A stretch of DNA of 64,000 nt from Misgurnus anguillicaudatus (lineage: Eukaryota; Chordata; Actinopteri; Cypriniformes; Cobitidae): NCBI RefSeq assembly GCF_027580225.2, contig NC_073348.2, positions 23,938,001-24,002,000 on the forward strand, written 5' to 3'. The first letter of the stretch is position 1; the number at the start of each line of letters is the position of its first letter. The notes beneath the pieces are model-generated. The model did no database searches. It had not been told where the DNA came from and saw only the letters and a program-made list of their open reading frames with translations. This document shows positions 1 through 11,305 of the stretch, in pieces. The translations under genes were made by a program, and so were the position numbers.

Positions 1-579
1 GACAGAGCGCTGTTTGAAGTGGGTTTACAGAATGGAGAAATAAGAACTGTTCGACAGGTGACTGATAAAGATGCTGTGAAACAAAAACTCACTGTTGTTG
101 TTGAAGATAACGGACAGCCCTCGCGCTCAGCTGTGGTTAATATTAACGTGGCTGTGGCGGACAGCTTCCCTGAAATACTCTACGAACTCACAGATTTTAC
201 GCATGACAAAGAACAAAACGATAATCTGACTTTTTATTTAGTTCTCGCCCTGGCTGCGGTTTCCTTCCTTTTCATCACATGTGTAGTTGTTATAATATCA
301 GTGAAAGTCTACAAATGGAGACAATCTCGCATTTTCTATCAGTCAAATCTCCCTGTTATTCCGTACTACCCACCAAACTATACAGATACAGGAGTAACCG
401 GAACTCTGCCACACGGATACAATTATGAAGTTTGTATGACTGACTCGAGGAAAAGTGACTGTAAATTCTCAACACTCGGCGGTCAGAATATTTTAGTGAT
501 GGACCCAAGTTTCAATGAAACTATGCAACGCGTAGTCAACGAAAATAACGTTTTGGAAGGTGAATACTCAACACAATCG
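1..579 (+). CDS. V1: protocadherin variable exon, subgroup I (3' part only)
   Basis: This is the last 193 codons of a clustered protocadherin variable exon; the 5' part lies before the window, and base 1 is in frame. It encodes the second half of EC6, an acidic membrane-proximal stretch, a transmembrane helix of about 24 residues (LTFYLVLALAAVS onward), a basic stop-transfer (KVYKWRQ) and the subgroup I tail with PVIPYYPPNYTDTG. The exon ends at TCG|GTAAGA, a phase-0 donor, so the codons that follow up to the stop at 604 are intron. Relative to V2 the tail lacks one Thr (VCMTDSRKSD instead of VCMTTDSRKSD), an in-frame 3-base loss. The product is a neuronal cell-surface adhesion protein whose constant cytoplasmic part comes from exons further downstream. 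Confidence 0.93.
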
Positions 580-659
580 GTAAGAGCATTTTTTTTTTTA
601 ATCTGAATGATCAAAATATTCAGTGCAAATAATATTAAAAATTTTTCTTAATATCCTCA

Positions 660-685
660 TTCATGCTGGATTGCTGGATAGCGCC
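660..685 (+). promoter_or_regulatory. Degenerate RE1/NRSE-like site, 7-base spacer
   Basis: The left half is TTCATGCTG (consensus TTCAGCACC) and the right half GGATAGCGCC (consensus GGACAGCGCC), separated by 7 bases. The left half is poor, so binding by REST is uncertain. It has the same spacing as the better site at 892, which suggests a decayed duplicate. Confidence 0.4.
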
Positions 686-891
686 AGATAATTACAATGC
701 AGTTTATCACTGGTACTCTTTGGTGTAATTTTTGTAAAACAAAACGAAAAATGTTGATAAACTCCGAATGACTAAATGCACACAATTATAAAATGTCATA
801 TGTTTCTCTTTAAAGTACCATGTATACACTTATTTATTTATTATTGCTGTTTTTTATGCAACAACCCACTAAAATGTACATTCAGGCTGTT

Positions 892-917
892 TTCAGCACC
901 ACTTGCTGGACAGCGCT
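892..917 (+). promoter_or_regulatory. RE1/NRSE-like site, 7-base spacer
   Basis: A perfect left half TTCAGCACC and right half GGACAGCGCT flank the spacer ACTTGCT. The canonical RE1 has a 2-base gap, so this is an expanded-spacing RE1. REST would be expected to repress the neighbouring protocadherin promoters outside neurons; the function here is inferred from the motif. Confidence 0.7.
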
Positions 918-1090
918 ACAATGGAAGTAATTTCCTTAACTTTCTTTTATTGCCTTCAAATAAGTGAAAACTCGTACATTTATATATGATTCTCTTACCT
1001 AAAAAACTTCCTAGAACATTTGTTTCTCATAAATATAAAAAGAAACGTTGAGAACCTGGTTTTGTTTTAATATGTAGTGCTCGGTTTAGG

Positions 1091-1110
1091 CTCAGAGTGC
1101 CGCTGTTTGA
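1091..1110 (+). promoter_or_regulatory. CSE-like promoter element of V2 (subgroup I form)
   Basis: The motif CTCAGAGTGCCGCTGTTTG starts 232 bases before the chosen ATG. It contains the CGCT core of the conserved sequence element found in mammalian clustered protocadherin promoters, where CTCF binds. The same sequence occurs at nearly the same distance before V3 and V4. Confidence 0.85.
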
Positions 1111-1322
1111 TAACATAGCACAGGGAGAGTCGATTTTTTTTATCCCAACCCCATCCTCCCATATTTGCAGGGTCGCTCATTGTCTTGCCTTGAACTTAGC
1201 AGCAAAAATATTTTGCTATGTCGGATTAAACTGATTTGGATTTTACGTGAATTACACATTAAAGTAAACTCGAAAACCCTGGAAATTTTTCTCTCATGGT
1301 ATTTTGGTGCTATATCGAAACA

Positions 1323-3716
1323 ATGTCTCCTTTCATGCGGTTCTCGGTGTTGTTTCTCATCGTCGTTTTTCACCCAGCACAAGGGCAGGTCAGTTACTCT
1401 ATTCCAGAGGAAATGGCAAAAGGATCAATGGTTGGAAATATCGCGCAGGATTTAGGGTTGGATTTACAACGACTGAAATCAGGAAAAGCACGGATATTTA
1501 CGCGGGACAGCACTGAATATATCGAGCTAAATAGAAACACAGGACTGCTTCTGATCAGAGAGAAAATGGATCGTGAGTCTCTTTGTGCAAAAACAACTCC
1601 CTGTGCTTTGCATCTTCAAATGATTTTGGAAAACCCGATGGAATTATACACGATTAATGTCGAAGTCACAGATATAAATGATAATGCGCCTACTTTCCAG
1701 AAAAAGGACTTTAGATTTGAGATCAGCGAATCGGCAGTGCCTGGTGCTAGTTTCATGCTAGGGAGAGCTTTTGATCCTGATGTAGGACAAAACGCACTTC
1801 AAAGCTACTCGCTTAAACCCACTGATAAATTTCGTCTTGAATTGCACAATCAGGCAGATGGCACTAAAAATGTCAAGATGATTTTACAAAACCCACTCGA
1901 CAGAGAAACGCAAAGCTCGCTTACTTTGTTGTTAGAGGCGTTTGATGGCGGCGATCCTGTTCTCTCAGGCACAGTGAAGATTCACATTACCGTCTTAGAC
2001 ATTAATGATAATGCTCCTGTCTTTACGCAGAAAATATACAAAACCACCATAGCAGAAAACGAAGCAAAGGGTGCTATATTAATAGTTGTGAGCGCGTCCG
2101 ATGAAGACGAAGGCTCTAACAGTGTCGTAACATATTACATATCTGACACAATGGACAGTAATGTGGCCGACATGTTTATAATTGATAAACAAAATGGTGA
2201 ACTATCATTAAACAGTCAGGTTGACTATGAAAATGTGAACCATTATGAACTTAATATTCAGGCAAAAGACCAAGGAGGACTTTCTAATGAAGGTAAAGTA
2301 ATTATCGACGTTTTGGACATTAATGACAATTCACCTAGTATTAGTGTTCTTTCTAGTTCACATTCCATATCCGAAGGGTCTAAGTCTGGGACTGTTGTTG
2401 CAATGCTAAATGTTGACGATTTTGACTCTGGTTTAAATGGCCAGATTCACTGCGTCATAAATGACGATATCCCCTTTGCTATTACATCTTCCTCAAACAG
2501 TTTCTTTAGCTTGCAGACAGAACAGGAACTGGACAGGGAGGGAAAAGCTGAATATAATATCACTGTTATATGCACGGATGAGGGAGTGCCCGCGCTCTCC
2601 AGTAGTGTTTCTTTTTGTGTACAGATATCAGATGTGAATGATAACGCGCCAGTATTTGAGAAACGTCACTATGAAGCATGTATCGTCGAAAACAACAAAC
2701 CTGGTGTCTCTATTTCTAAAGTTAAAGCCAGCGACGCTGATTGGAATCAGAATGCACGTGTTTCATATATTTTAGAGGACAGCACTGTCAATGGAGTCTC
2801 TGTCTCTTCATATGTATCAGTTCACCCTGACAGTGGAGTGATTACAGCAATGCGCTCGTTTGACTATGAACAACTTAAAGATTTCAACATCCAAGTAAAG
2901 GCTCAAGATGGAGGCTCTCCTCCTCTCAGTGGTAATGTGACTGTAAAAATTATTATTCTAGATCAGAATGACAACGCTCCTCAGGTTCTGTATCCTGTAC
3001 AAACTGGTGGTTCTGTGGTGGCTGAGATTGTGCCTCGTTCTGGAGATGTTGGTTATCTCGTCACAAAAGTGGTGGCTGTTGATGTGGACTCTGGACAGAA
3101 TGCCTGGCTCTCATATAAACTACAGAAAGCTACAGACAGAGCGCTGTTTGAAGTGGGTTTACAGAATGGAGAAATAAGAACTGTGCGACAGGTGACTGAT
3201 AAAGATGCTGTGAAACAAAAACTCACTGTTGTTGTTGAAGATAACGGACAGCCCTCACGCTCAGCTGTGGTTAATATTAACGTGGCTGTGGCGGACAGCT
3301 TCCCTGAAATACTCTACGAACTCACAGATTTTACGCATGACATAGAACAAAACGATAATCTGACTTTTTATTTAGTTCTCGCCCTGGCTGCGGTTTCCTT
3401 CCTTTTCATCACATGTGTAGTTGTCATAATATCAGTGAAAGTCTACAAATGGAGACAATCTCGCATTTTCTATCAGTCAAATCTCCCTGTTATTCCGTAC
3501 TACCCACCAAACTACACAGATACAGGAATAACTGGAACTCTGCCACACGGATACAATTATGAAGTTTGTATGACCACTGACTCGAGGAAAAGCGACTGTA
3601 AGTTCTCAACACTTGGCGGTCAGAATATTTTAGTGATGGACCCAAGTTTCACTGAAACTATGCAACGCGTAGTCAATGAAAATAACGTTTTGGAAGGTGA
3701 ATACTCGACAGAATCG
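1323..3716 (+). CDS. V2: protocadherin variable exon, subgroup I
   Basis: This is a complete variable exon of 798 codons for a homophilic neuronal adhesion protein. The signal peptide ends near AQGQ, and the mature protein starts VSYSIPEE. EC1 has the CX5C motif (Cys88 and Cys94) typical of clustered protocadherins. Calcium linkers DINDN/DVNDN/DQNDN lie near residues 117, 226, 332, 437 and 547 and delimit six EC domains. The transmembrane helix is about residues 682-704, followed by a tail of about 93 residues with PVIPYYPPNYTDTG. The exon ends at TCG|GTAAGA. The ATG at 1323 aligns with the V4 start and has A at -3; an in-frame ATG at 1296 would add nine residues. Apart from the leader, V2 is very close to V3. 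Confidence 0.93.
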
Positions 3717-3806
3717 GTAAGAGCAATTTTATTCTCACCAAACTTAAATGATCAAACTATTCTGTGGAAATAATATGATACACTTCTGTTAAAATTATCA
3801 TTCATG

Positions 3807-3832
3807 TTCAGAACCACTTGATGTACAGAGCC
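3807..3832 (+). promoter_or_regulatory. Degenerate RE1/NRSE-like site, 7-base spacer
   Basis: TTCAGAACC and GTACAGAGCC are separated by ACTTGAT. Both halves carry mismatches, but the spacing and order match the other subgroup I sites. Confidence 0.45.
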
Positions 3833-4045
3833 AGAAAGTCACAATGCTGTTTATCACTACTTATCTGTAGGCTATTAGAAAAAAAAATAGAAAATAGTTG
3901 ATTAATTCTGAATGACTAAATGTAAACAATTGTACACATATATATCTTTAAAGTACCGCTCATACACATTTTGTAAATTATTATTATTATTATTATTAAT
4001 AATAATAGTTTTTATCAGCACACTAAAATATACAGTCAGACGGTT

Positions 4046-4071
4046 TTCAGCACTACTTGCTGGACAGCGCT
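4046..4071 (+). promoter_or_regulatory. RE1/NRSE-like site, 7-base spacer
   Basis: TTCAGCACT and GGACAGCGCT flank ACTTGCT. It is nearly identical to the site at 892 and lies at the matching position before V3. Confidence 0.65.
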
Positions 4072-4239
4072 GCAACAGAAGTAATTTCCTAAACTCTATT
4101 CTCTTGCATTTAAATGAATTAAAACTTCAAAAATGTTCTACAATTTTCATGTTGTTTTCATTTATTTCTAAATTAATAAAATAAGACAACGTCGAAAACC
4201 TTGTTTTTCTCTAATTTAATTTGCAGTGCTTGGTTTAGG

Positions 4240-4259
4240 CTCAGAGTGCCGCTGTTTGA
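4240..4259 (+). promoter_or_regulatory. CSE-like promoter element of V3 (subgroup I form)
   Basis: CTCAGAGTGCCGCTGTTTG is present 233 bases before the chosen ATG, identical in core to the V2 motif. Confidence 0.85.
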
Positions 4260-4472
4260 TAACTTAGCACAGGGACAGTCTGTTTTAAACCCAACCCTAT
4301 CATCCCATATTTTCAGGGTCGCTCATTGTTGCCTTGATTTAAGCAGGAAAAATATTTTGCTTTGGCAGATTAAACGGATTTGGATTTCAAGAAAACTGCA
4401 CATTGAAATACACTCGGAAATCGTGGAAAGTGTTATTTTTCGCTCATGGTATTTTGGTGCTATATCGAAACA

Positions 4473-6863
4473 ATGTCTTCTTTCATGCGTTACTCGGTGT
4501 TTTTTCTCATCATCGTTTTTCACTCAGCACAGGGACAGGTCAGTTACTCTATTCCAGAGGAAATGGCAAAAGGATCGATGGTTGGAAATATTGCGCAGGA
4601 TTTAGGGTTGGATTTACAACGACTGAAATCAGGAAAAGCGCGCATATTTACACAGGACAACACTGAATATATCGAGCTGAACAGAAACACAGGACTGCTT
4701 CTGATCAGAGAGAAAATGGATCGTGAGTCTCTTTGTGCAAAAACAACTCCGTGTGCTTTGCATCTTCAAATGATTTTGGAAAACCCGATGGAATTATACA
4801 CGATTAATGTCGAAGTCACAGATATAAATGATAATGCACCTACATTTCAGAAAAAGGACTTCAAATTTGAGATCAGTGAATCGGCTGTGCCTGGTGCTAG
4901 TTTTATGCTCGGGGGAGCTTTCGATCCAGACGCAGGACAAAACGCACTTCAAAGCTACTCGCTTAAACCTACTGATAAATTTCGTCTTGAATTGCACAAT
5001 CAAGAGGATGGCACTAAGAGTGTCGAGATGATTTTACAAAAACCGCTCGACAGAGAAACGCAAAGCTCGCTTACTTTGTTGTTAGAGGCGTTTGATGGCG
5101 GCGATCCTGTTCTCTCAGGCACAGTGCAGATTCACATTACCGTGTTAGACATTAATGATAATGCTCCTGTTTTTACGCAGAAAATATACAAAACCACCAT
5201 TGCTGAAAACGAAGCAAAGGGTGCTATATTAACAGTTGTGAGCGCGTCTGATGCCGATGAAGGCTCTAACAGTGTCGTAACATATTACATATCTGACACA
5301 ATGGACAGTAATGTAGCCGACATGTTTATAATTAATGAACAAAATGGTGAAGTTTCATTAAATGGTCAGGTTGACTATGAAAATGTGAACCAGTATGTAC
5401 TTAAAATTCAGGCAAAAGACCAAGGAGGACTTTCTAATGCATGTAAAGTAATTATCGATGTGTTGGACATTAATGACAATTCACCGAGTATTAGTGTTCT
5501 GTCTAGTTCCCATTCCATATCGGAGGGGTCTAACTCTGGGACTGTTGTTGCAATGCTAAATGTTAACGATATTGACTCAGGTTTAAATGGTAAGGTTAAC
5601 TGCGTCATAAATGATGATATTCCCTTTGCTATTACATCTTCCTCAAACAGTTTCTTTAGCTTGCAGACTGAACAGGAATTGGACAGGGAAGGAAAATCTG
5701 AGTACAATATCATTGTTATATGCACGGATGAGGGAGTGCCCGCGCTCTCCAGTAGTGTTTCTTTTCCTGTACAGATAACAGATGTGAATGATAACCCGCC
5801 AATATTTGAGAAACGTCACCATGAAGCATGTATCGTCGAAAACAACACACCTGGTATCTCTATTTTTAAAGTTAAAGCCAGCGACGCTGATTGGAATCAG
5901 AATGCACGTGTTTCATATATTCTAGAGGACAGCACTGTCAATGGAGTTTCTGTCTCTTCATATGTATCAGTTCACCCTGACAGTGGAGTGATTACAGCAA
6001 TGCGCTCGTTTGACTATGAACAACTTAAAAATTTCAACATCCAAGTAAAGGCTCAAGATGGAGGCTCTCCTCCTCTCAGTAGTAATGTGACTGTAAAAAT
6101 TATTATTCAAGATCAGAATGACAACGCTCCACAGGTTCTGTATCCTGTACAAACTGGTGGTTCTGTGGTGGCTGAGATTGTGCCTCGTTCTGCAGATGTT
6201 GGTTATCTCGTCACTAAAGTCGTGGCTGTTGATGTGGACTCTGGACAGAATGCCTGGCTCTCATATAAACTACAGAAAGCTACAGACAGAGCGCTGTTTG
6301 AAGTGGGTTTACAGAATGGAGAAATAAGAACTGTGCGACAGGTGACTGATAAAGATGCTGTGAAACAAAAACTCACTGTAGTTGTTGAAGATAACGGACA
6401 ACCCTCGCGCTCAGCTGTGGTTAATATTAACGTGGCTGTGGCGGACAGCTTCCCTGAAATACTCTACGAACTCACAGATTTTACGCATGACAAAGAACAG
6501 AACGACAATCTGACTTTTTATTTAGTTCTCGCCCTGGCTGCGGTTTCCTTCCTTTTCATCACATGTGTGGTTGTTATAATATCAGTAAAAGTTTACAAAT
6601 GGAGACAATCTCGCATTTTCTATCAATCAAATCTCCCTGTTATTCCGTACTACCCACCAAACTATACAGATACAGGAGTAACTGGAACTCTGCCACATGT
6701 ATACAATTATGAAGTTTGTATGACCACTGACTCGAGGAAAAGCGACTGTAAGTTCTCAACACTCGGCGGTCAGAATATTTTAGTGATGGACCCAAGTTTC
6801 ACTGAAACTATGCAACGCGTATACGAAAATAACGTTTTGGAAGGTAAACACTCGACAGAATCG
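4473..6863 (+). CDS. V3: protocadherin variable exon, subgroup I
   Basis: This complete variable exon of 797 codons has the V2 layout: signal peptide, six EC domains with five calcium linkers, CX5C in EC1 (CAKTTPC), one membrane helix, and the subgroup I tail. The exon ends at TCG|GTAAGA. It differs from V2 by scattered substitutions in EC2-EC4 and by the loss of one residue in the tail (RVYENN instead of RVVNENN). The EC4/EC5 linker reads DVNDNPP where V2 has DVNDNAP. The ATG at 4473 was chosen by alignment with V2 and V4; 4446 is an in-frame alternative. Recognition specificity in clustered protocadherins depends on EC1-EC4, so the few EC differences from V2 are the ones that would matter. 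Confidence 0.93.
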
Positions 6864-6971
6864 GTAAGAGATATTTTTATACATAAATAACAAATATAAA
6901 TGGCTAAATAAACAAGACATTACTGTTATTAAACTATATACGGTACTTATCTTTTAAAACTATCATTTTTG

Positions 6972-6997
6972 TTCAGCACCACTTGCTGGACAGCGCC
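6972..6997 (+). promoter_or_regulatory. RE1/NRSE-like site, 7-base spacer
   Basis: Both half-sites are perfect (TTCAGCACC and GGACAGCGCC) and flank ACTTGCT. It is one of the strongest expanded-spacing RE1 matches in the window. Confidence 0.75.
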
Positions 6998-7152
6998 ATT
7001 ATGTGCCGTTTACCTCTCTGGTATTTAGTTTGGGAAACAAAAATTGACAAAATGCACACTATTGATTGTTGATGATACATTATGATATATTTATTTTAAA
7101 AAATTTTAAAAATTTAAAAATTTTATTAACATAACAATAAAATCGGGCTGTT

Positions 7153-7178
7153 TTCAGCCCCGTTAACTGGACAGCGCC
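7153..7178 (+). promoter_or_regulatory. RE1/NRSE-like site, 7-base spacer
   Basis: TTCAGCCCC (one mismatch) and GGACAGCGCC (perfect) flank GTTAACT. It is the second RE1 of the pair before V4. Confidence 0.65.
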
Positions 7179-7340
7179 ATAATGTACCAGTGCTTATATT
7201 CTGAAGGTACTTTTTCATGCATCAGATAAAAAAATTAGCATTTTCTCTAGAATATGTCATTTTATTATTTTATCATGAAATATGTTTAAATACACACACA
7301 TTTGTTTCAGAAACTGCTGAGAAAGAGTGTGTTTTGTGCA

Positions 7341-7391
7341 ACCCGTTCTCACCAAGATGCGTACAAATGACACGCAGTGTCATTATCGTGC
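7341..7391 (+). mobile_element. Terminal fragment of a palindromic MITE in the V4 promoter region
   Basis: About 50 bases beginning ACCCGTTCTCACCAAGATGC match the left end of the foldback element at 60993-61530 almost base for base. Only this end is present. It lies about 50 bases upstream of the V4 CSE-like motif. Confidence 0.75.
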
Positions 7392-7439
7392 TGTTTTGTT
7401 GTGTTTGTTGTGTTCTGATTTGTAGTGCTCGGTTTTAGG

Positions 7440-7459
7440 CTCAGAGTGCCGCTGTTTGT
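7440..7459 (+). promoter_or_regulatory. CSE-like promoter element of V4 (subgroup I form)
   Basis: CTCAGAGTGCCGCTGTTTG occurs 230 bases before the chosen ATG. The CTCAGAG...TTTG flanks are the subgroup I version and not the CTCTAAG...TTCAACC flanks of subgroup II. Confidence 0.85.
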
Positions 7460-7669
7460 CAACTTAGCACAGTCTGTATTTTAACCCATCCCATCATCCC
7501 AGGATTTCAGTGAGAAGGAAATAAAGAAAAAGCTTTCATCTTGCTCATTGCGTGGTCAGGAACGAAACGGAATTGTTTTTCTTTGCCGGATAAAAATGAT
7601 TTGCATTTAAATTTTACCCCAAATCGTCGAGACTGTTCTTTTATTCTGTGTTTGGTGCTATCTATAAAG

Positions 7670-10045
7670 ATGTCTCGTATCGTGATATGCCACTGCGTTT
7701 TGTTTCTCTTTGTCGTTAATCGCTCAGCGCAAGGACAGGTCAGTTACTCTATTCCAGAAGAAATTCCTAAAGGCTCCATTGTTGGAAATATTGCGCAGGA
7801 CTTAGGGTTGGATTTACAACGATTGAAATCAGGAAAAGGACGAATATTTACAGGAGACAGTACTGAATACATTGGTTTGGATAAAGAGACTGGCTTGCTG
7901 CTTATCCGAGAGAAAATGGATCGAGAGTCTCTTTGTGCCAAAACGACGCCGTGCGCTTTGCATCTTCAGCTGATTTTGGAAAACCCGATGGAATTGTATA
8001 CGATTACGGTTGAAATCACGGATATAAACGATAACCCCCCCACTTTTCAGAAAAAGCGAATTCAATTTGAAATCAGCGAATCTGCTGTAACGGGTGCGAG
8101 ATTCATGCTGGAAAAAGCCGTGGATGCGGATGTGGGAGTAAATGGTCTTCAAAGCTATTCTCTTAAACCAACCGATAATTTTGCTCTTGAACTCCACACC
8201 CAAGCAAGCGGGGGTAAAAACGTCGAGATGGTTTTGCAAAAACCACTTGATAGAGAAAAGAAAGAGGTTATTTCTTTGTTGCTTACAGCTATTGATGGCG
8301 GTGATCCGCAATTGTCTGGAACTGTTCAAATACATGTTACTGTACTAGACGCCAATGATAATGCCCCCGTATTTACGCAAAAGGTGTATAAAGCAACACT
8401 GACTGAAAACTCAGCACGAGGGTCTAAACTGACAATAGTCAGCGCCACTGATGCAGATGAGGGCTCTAACGGTCACGTGACTTATTACATCGCAAGTACA
8501 GAAGATAGCGCGAGAAACATGTTTATTATAGATCAACATAGTGGCGAAATCACTTTAAACAGTGTGGTTGACTTTGAAAAAGCAAGTCACTACGAGCTTG
8601 ATATTCAGGCTAGAGATCAAGGGGGGCTTTCTGATTCATGTAAGCTAATTATTGATGTACTGGATATCAATGATAACAAACCAATGATCAACTTACTTTC
8701 AATGTCAAATTCTGTGTCTGAGGACTCCATGCCTGGAACGGTTGTTGCTATGATGAAGGTAGATGATGCAGATTCTGGTGTGAACGGTCAAGTTCAGTGC
8801 TCTATAAATGAAAACATTCCATTTGCTCTTACATCTGCATCCAGCAATTTCATCAGTCTGCGAATAGAGCAGCAGTTGGACAGAGAGAGAGATGCCGAAT
8901 ATAATGTCAGCATAACATGCTCTGATCAGGGAGTACCTGCCTTATACAGCAGTGCCTCTCTTACTTTACAGATATCAGATGTGAATGACAATGCTCCCGC
9001 CTTTGAGAAAAGCAACTATGAGGCTTTTGTTATCGAAAATAACACACCTGGCTTATCTATATTTACAGTTGTAGCCAATGATGCTGACTGGAATCAGAAC
9101 GCACGCGTCTCATATATTTTAGAGGACAGTACTGTTAATGGAGTCTCTGTTTCTACATACGTGTCAGTTAACCCAGACAGTGGAGTGATTACAGCAATGC
9201 GTTCATTTGACTATGAACAACTGAAAGATTTCACGTTTAGGGTAAAAGCGCAAGATGGTGGATCTCCTCCACTCAGTACTAATGTGACTGTGAAAATTAT
9301 TATTCAAGATCAGAATGACAACGCTCCTCAGGTTCTGTATCCTGTACAAACTGGTGGTTCTGTGGTGGCTGAGATTGTGCCTCGTTCTGCAGATGTTGGT
9401 TATCTCGTCACTAAAGTGGTGGCTGTTGATGTGGACTCTGGACAGAATGCCTGGCTCTCATATAAACTACAGAAATCGACAGACAGAGCGCTGTTTGAAG
9501 TGGGTTTACAGAATGGAGAAATAAGAACTGTTCGACAGGTGACTGATAAAGATGCTGTGAAACAAAAACTCACTGTTGTTGTTGAAGATAACGGACAGCC
9601 GTCACGCTCAGCTGTGGTCTCCATTAATGTGGCAGTTGCTGATAATTTTCCTGAAGTGCTTTCAGAATTCACAGACTTTACTCATGAAAAGGAATACAAC
9701 AACGATCTGACTTTTTATTTAATTTTGGCACTTGCAGTAGTTTCACTGCTCTTTATAGTTTCAATTATAGCAATTATTTCAGTGAAAATCTACAGATGGA
9801 GGCAAAATAAGTTATTTTATAAATCTGGAGCAAATCTACCTGTAATTCCATATTACCCACCAGTTTATGCGGATGGCACATTACAGCACGTATATAATTA
9901 TGAAATGTGCGGGACCACTGACTCAAGGATGAGTGATGTGAAGTTTGTCAGGCCCTACAGTCAGAACACACTCGTGAGTCAGAGTCATATGGGGACAGTA
10001 CAGAGAGAACAAAACGAACAGGACAATGATGTCTTAAATACAGAG
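7670..10045 (+). CDS. V4: protocadherin variable exon, subgroup I/II junction gene
   Basis: This complete variable exon has 792 codons. The signal peptide (MSRIVICHCVLFLFVVNRSA) and EC1-EC5 are subgroup I in type, with QVSYSIPEE, CAKTTPC in EC1, EC5 with ADWNQNARVSYILED, and NAW in EC6. From about 9600 onward the sequence becomes subgroup II: VVSINVAVADNFPEVLSEF, a membrane helix LTFYLILALAVVSLLF, and a tail with PVIPYYPPVYADGTLQHVYN and VKFVRPYSQNTL. It ends at GAG|GTGAGA, the subgroup II donor. Its last residues (QREQNEQ) resemble V10 more than V5-V9. The frame stays open to 7541, but the ATG at 7670 aligns with V2 and V3 and gives a normal leader. The product is expected to be functional. 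Confidence 0.92.
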
Positions 10046-10867
10046 GTGAGACCTTTTAATGACTAATGTTCAAACATTTCATGGCTTTTTGTTCTTTTCT
10101 GAGCATTTTTTTTAAGATTGGGTGTTGAGTATAAAGACCCCATTCCTCCCTACCATAGCCTTTGCTCTGTGATATATAGCATGTGACAAAACCAGACAAG
10201 TTTATACATCTGTTTAGACATTGTGCACATGCAGTCAAAGTAGATGGCTTTATTAATTATTACGTCTCATAGAATCGCAATAATAAAATAAAAAATAAGT
10301 TCATAGAATGCTAAAGAAAGACAAATATTTGTGGTGATAATTTTACATGTTGTATTTACATGCAGAATTTGCCTAATCTTAATGCAATTTTTAAAAGCGA
10401 CACCATAATTTGTATAGTTTTGTTTTTCTAGCACTGCGCTGAATAAGCAATTTGACATAATGGATATTTACATAAAGTTCACAACATGACACAATAATTC
10501 CTGAATTTACAAACAAATCTTAATTATTACCTGGATGATTAACAACTATTTTTATGTATGGTGATGGTTGTTCATGAGTTCTTTGTTTGTCACGGGATAT
10601 TAAACTCGTAGAATCCTCCATGTTCAGCACTTTCTTTGCTTTGCCAGCGTTTTCTGCATATCTGACACCTTTCCAACAGATCCGTATTTTCACATAGAGA
10701 ACATCTGAGGGATTCATACACAAAAATGATTATTAAAAGTGAAAACAGATCTGATTTTCAGGAAGGAAACACACGACATTCTACATATGTAAACAGTTGT
10801 TGAAAAGGATGGCTGGTGTAAATTGTTAAGAATTTGCTCATTCTGCAAGGCATGTATGCAAACCTAA

Positions 10868-10998
10868 GGCTCAGCACTGTTGCCTCACAACAAAAAAAGT
10901 CCCTGGTTTGAGCCCCAGATGAGCCTGGGGGTCTTTCTGTGTGCAATCTGTATATTCTCTTGTGTCAGATTTTCTCCAGGTACTTTGGTTTATTTGCA
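10868..10998 (+). mobile_element. Decayed tRNA-derived SINE fragment (DANA-like)
   Basis: The order of motifs GCACTGTTGCCTCACA, CTGGTTTGAGCC (a pol III B-box match), TTTCTGTGTGCAATCTG and TATTCTCTTGTGTCAG matches the head of the zebrafish DANA-type SINE family as I know it. The 5' A-box end and the 3' tail are missing or unrecognisable. Confidence 0.6.
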
Positions 10999-11013
10999 TA
11001 GGCCTAGAAGAAT

Positions 11014-11305
11014 CACTCTAAACAAACAAACGGTGCTATATAGAACCAAAACTGTTGATTTGAATCATAACCATAGAAGAACCGTTTTTAGTGCCATATA
11101 GCACCGGTGAAGCACCGGTGAAGCACCTGTGTAGAACCATATAGGTGCCATATAGCACCACTATAGCACCACATTTGGTTCTACATAGCACTATATGGTT
11201 CTACACAGGTGCTTCACCGGTGCTATATGGCACTAAAAACTGTTCTTCTATGATTACGAGCAAAGAACCACTTTTGGTGCTATATAGCACCGTTTGTTTT
11301 TAGAG
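11014..11305. mobile_element. Palindromic MITE of about 290 bases
   Basis: The element begins CACTCTAAACAAACAAACGG and ends with the complement CCGTTTGTTTTTAGAGTG. Internally, repeats of GGTTCTA, TATAGCACC and GGTGCTTCACCGG pair across a centre near 11160. It has no coding capacity, as expected of a non-autonomous DNA transposon. Confidence 0.75.

Larger units (their letters stand above)
580..1322. other. Intergenic/intronic interval V1-V2
   Basis: This interval holds the V1 splice donor, two RE1-like sites (660 and 892), the CSE-like promoter motif of V2 (1091) and the V2 5' untranslated region. Short open frames here have no recognisable similarity. The first bases of the intron resemble those after V2, so the interval belongs to the subgroup I duplication unit. 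Confidence 0.7.
3717..4472. other. Intergenic/intronic interval V2-V3
   Basis: This interval is laid out like the previous one: splice donor, two RE1-like sites about 240 bases apart, the CSE-like motif and the V3 leader. It also has a short ATT-rich run near 3979-4010. I see no other gene. Confidence 0.7.
6864..7669. other. Intergenic/intronic interval V3-V4
   Basis: This interval contains two RE1-like sites (6972 and 7153), an AT-rich stretch near 7080-7140, a MITE end fragment (7341), the V4 CSE-like motif (7440) and the V4 leader. The upstream in-frame extension of the V4 reading frame to 7541 is taken as 5' untranslated sequence. Confidence 0.7.

Noticed and set aside
7541..7669. An N-terminal extension of V4 by 43 residues
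   Set aside because: V2 and V3 have no such extension, and the ATG at 7670 aligns with theirs and directly precedes the signal peptide.
9315..9524. A 69-codon plus-strand open frame in another phase that recurs in most subgroup I and II exons
   Set aside because: It is an out-of-frame shadow of EC6 and has no start context or domain of its own.
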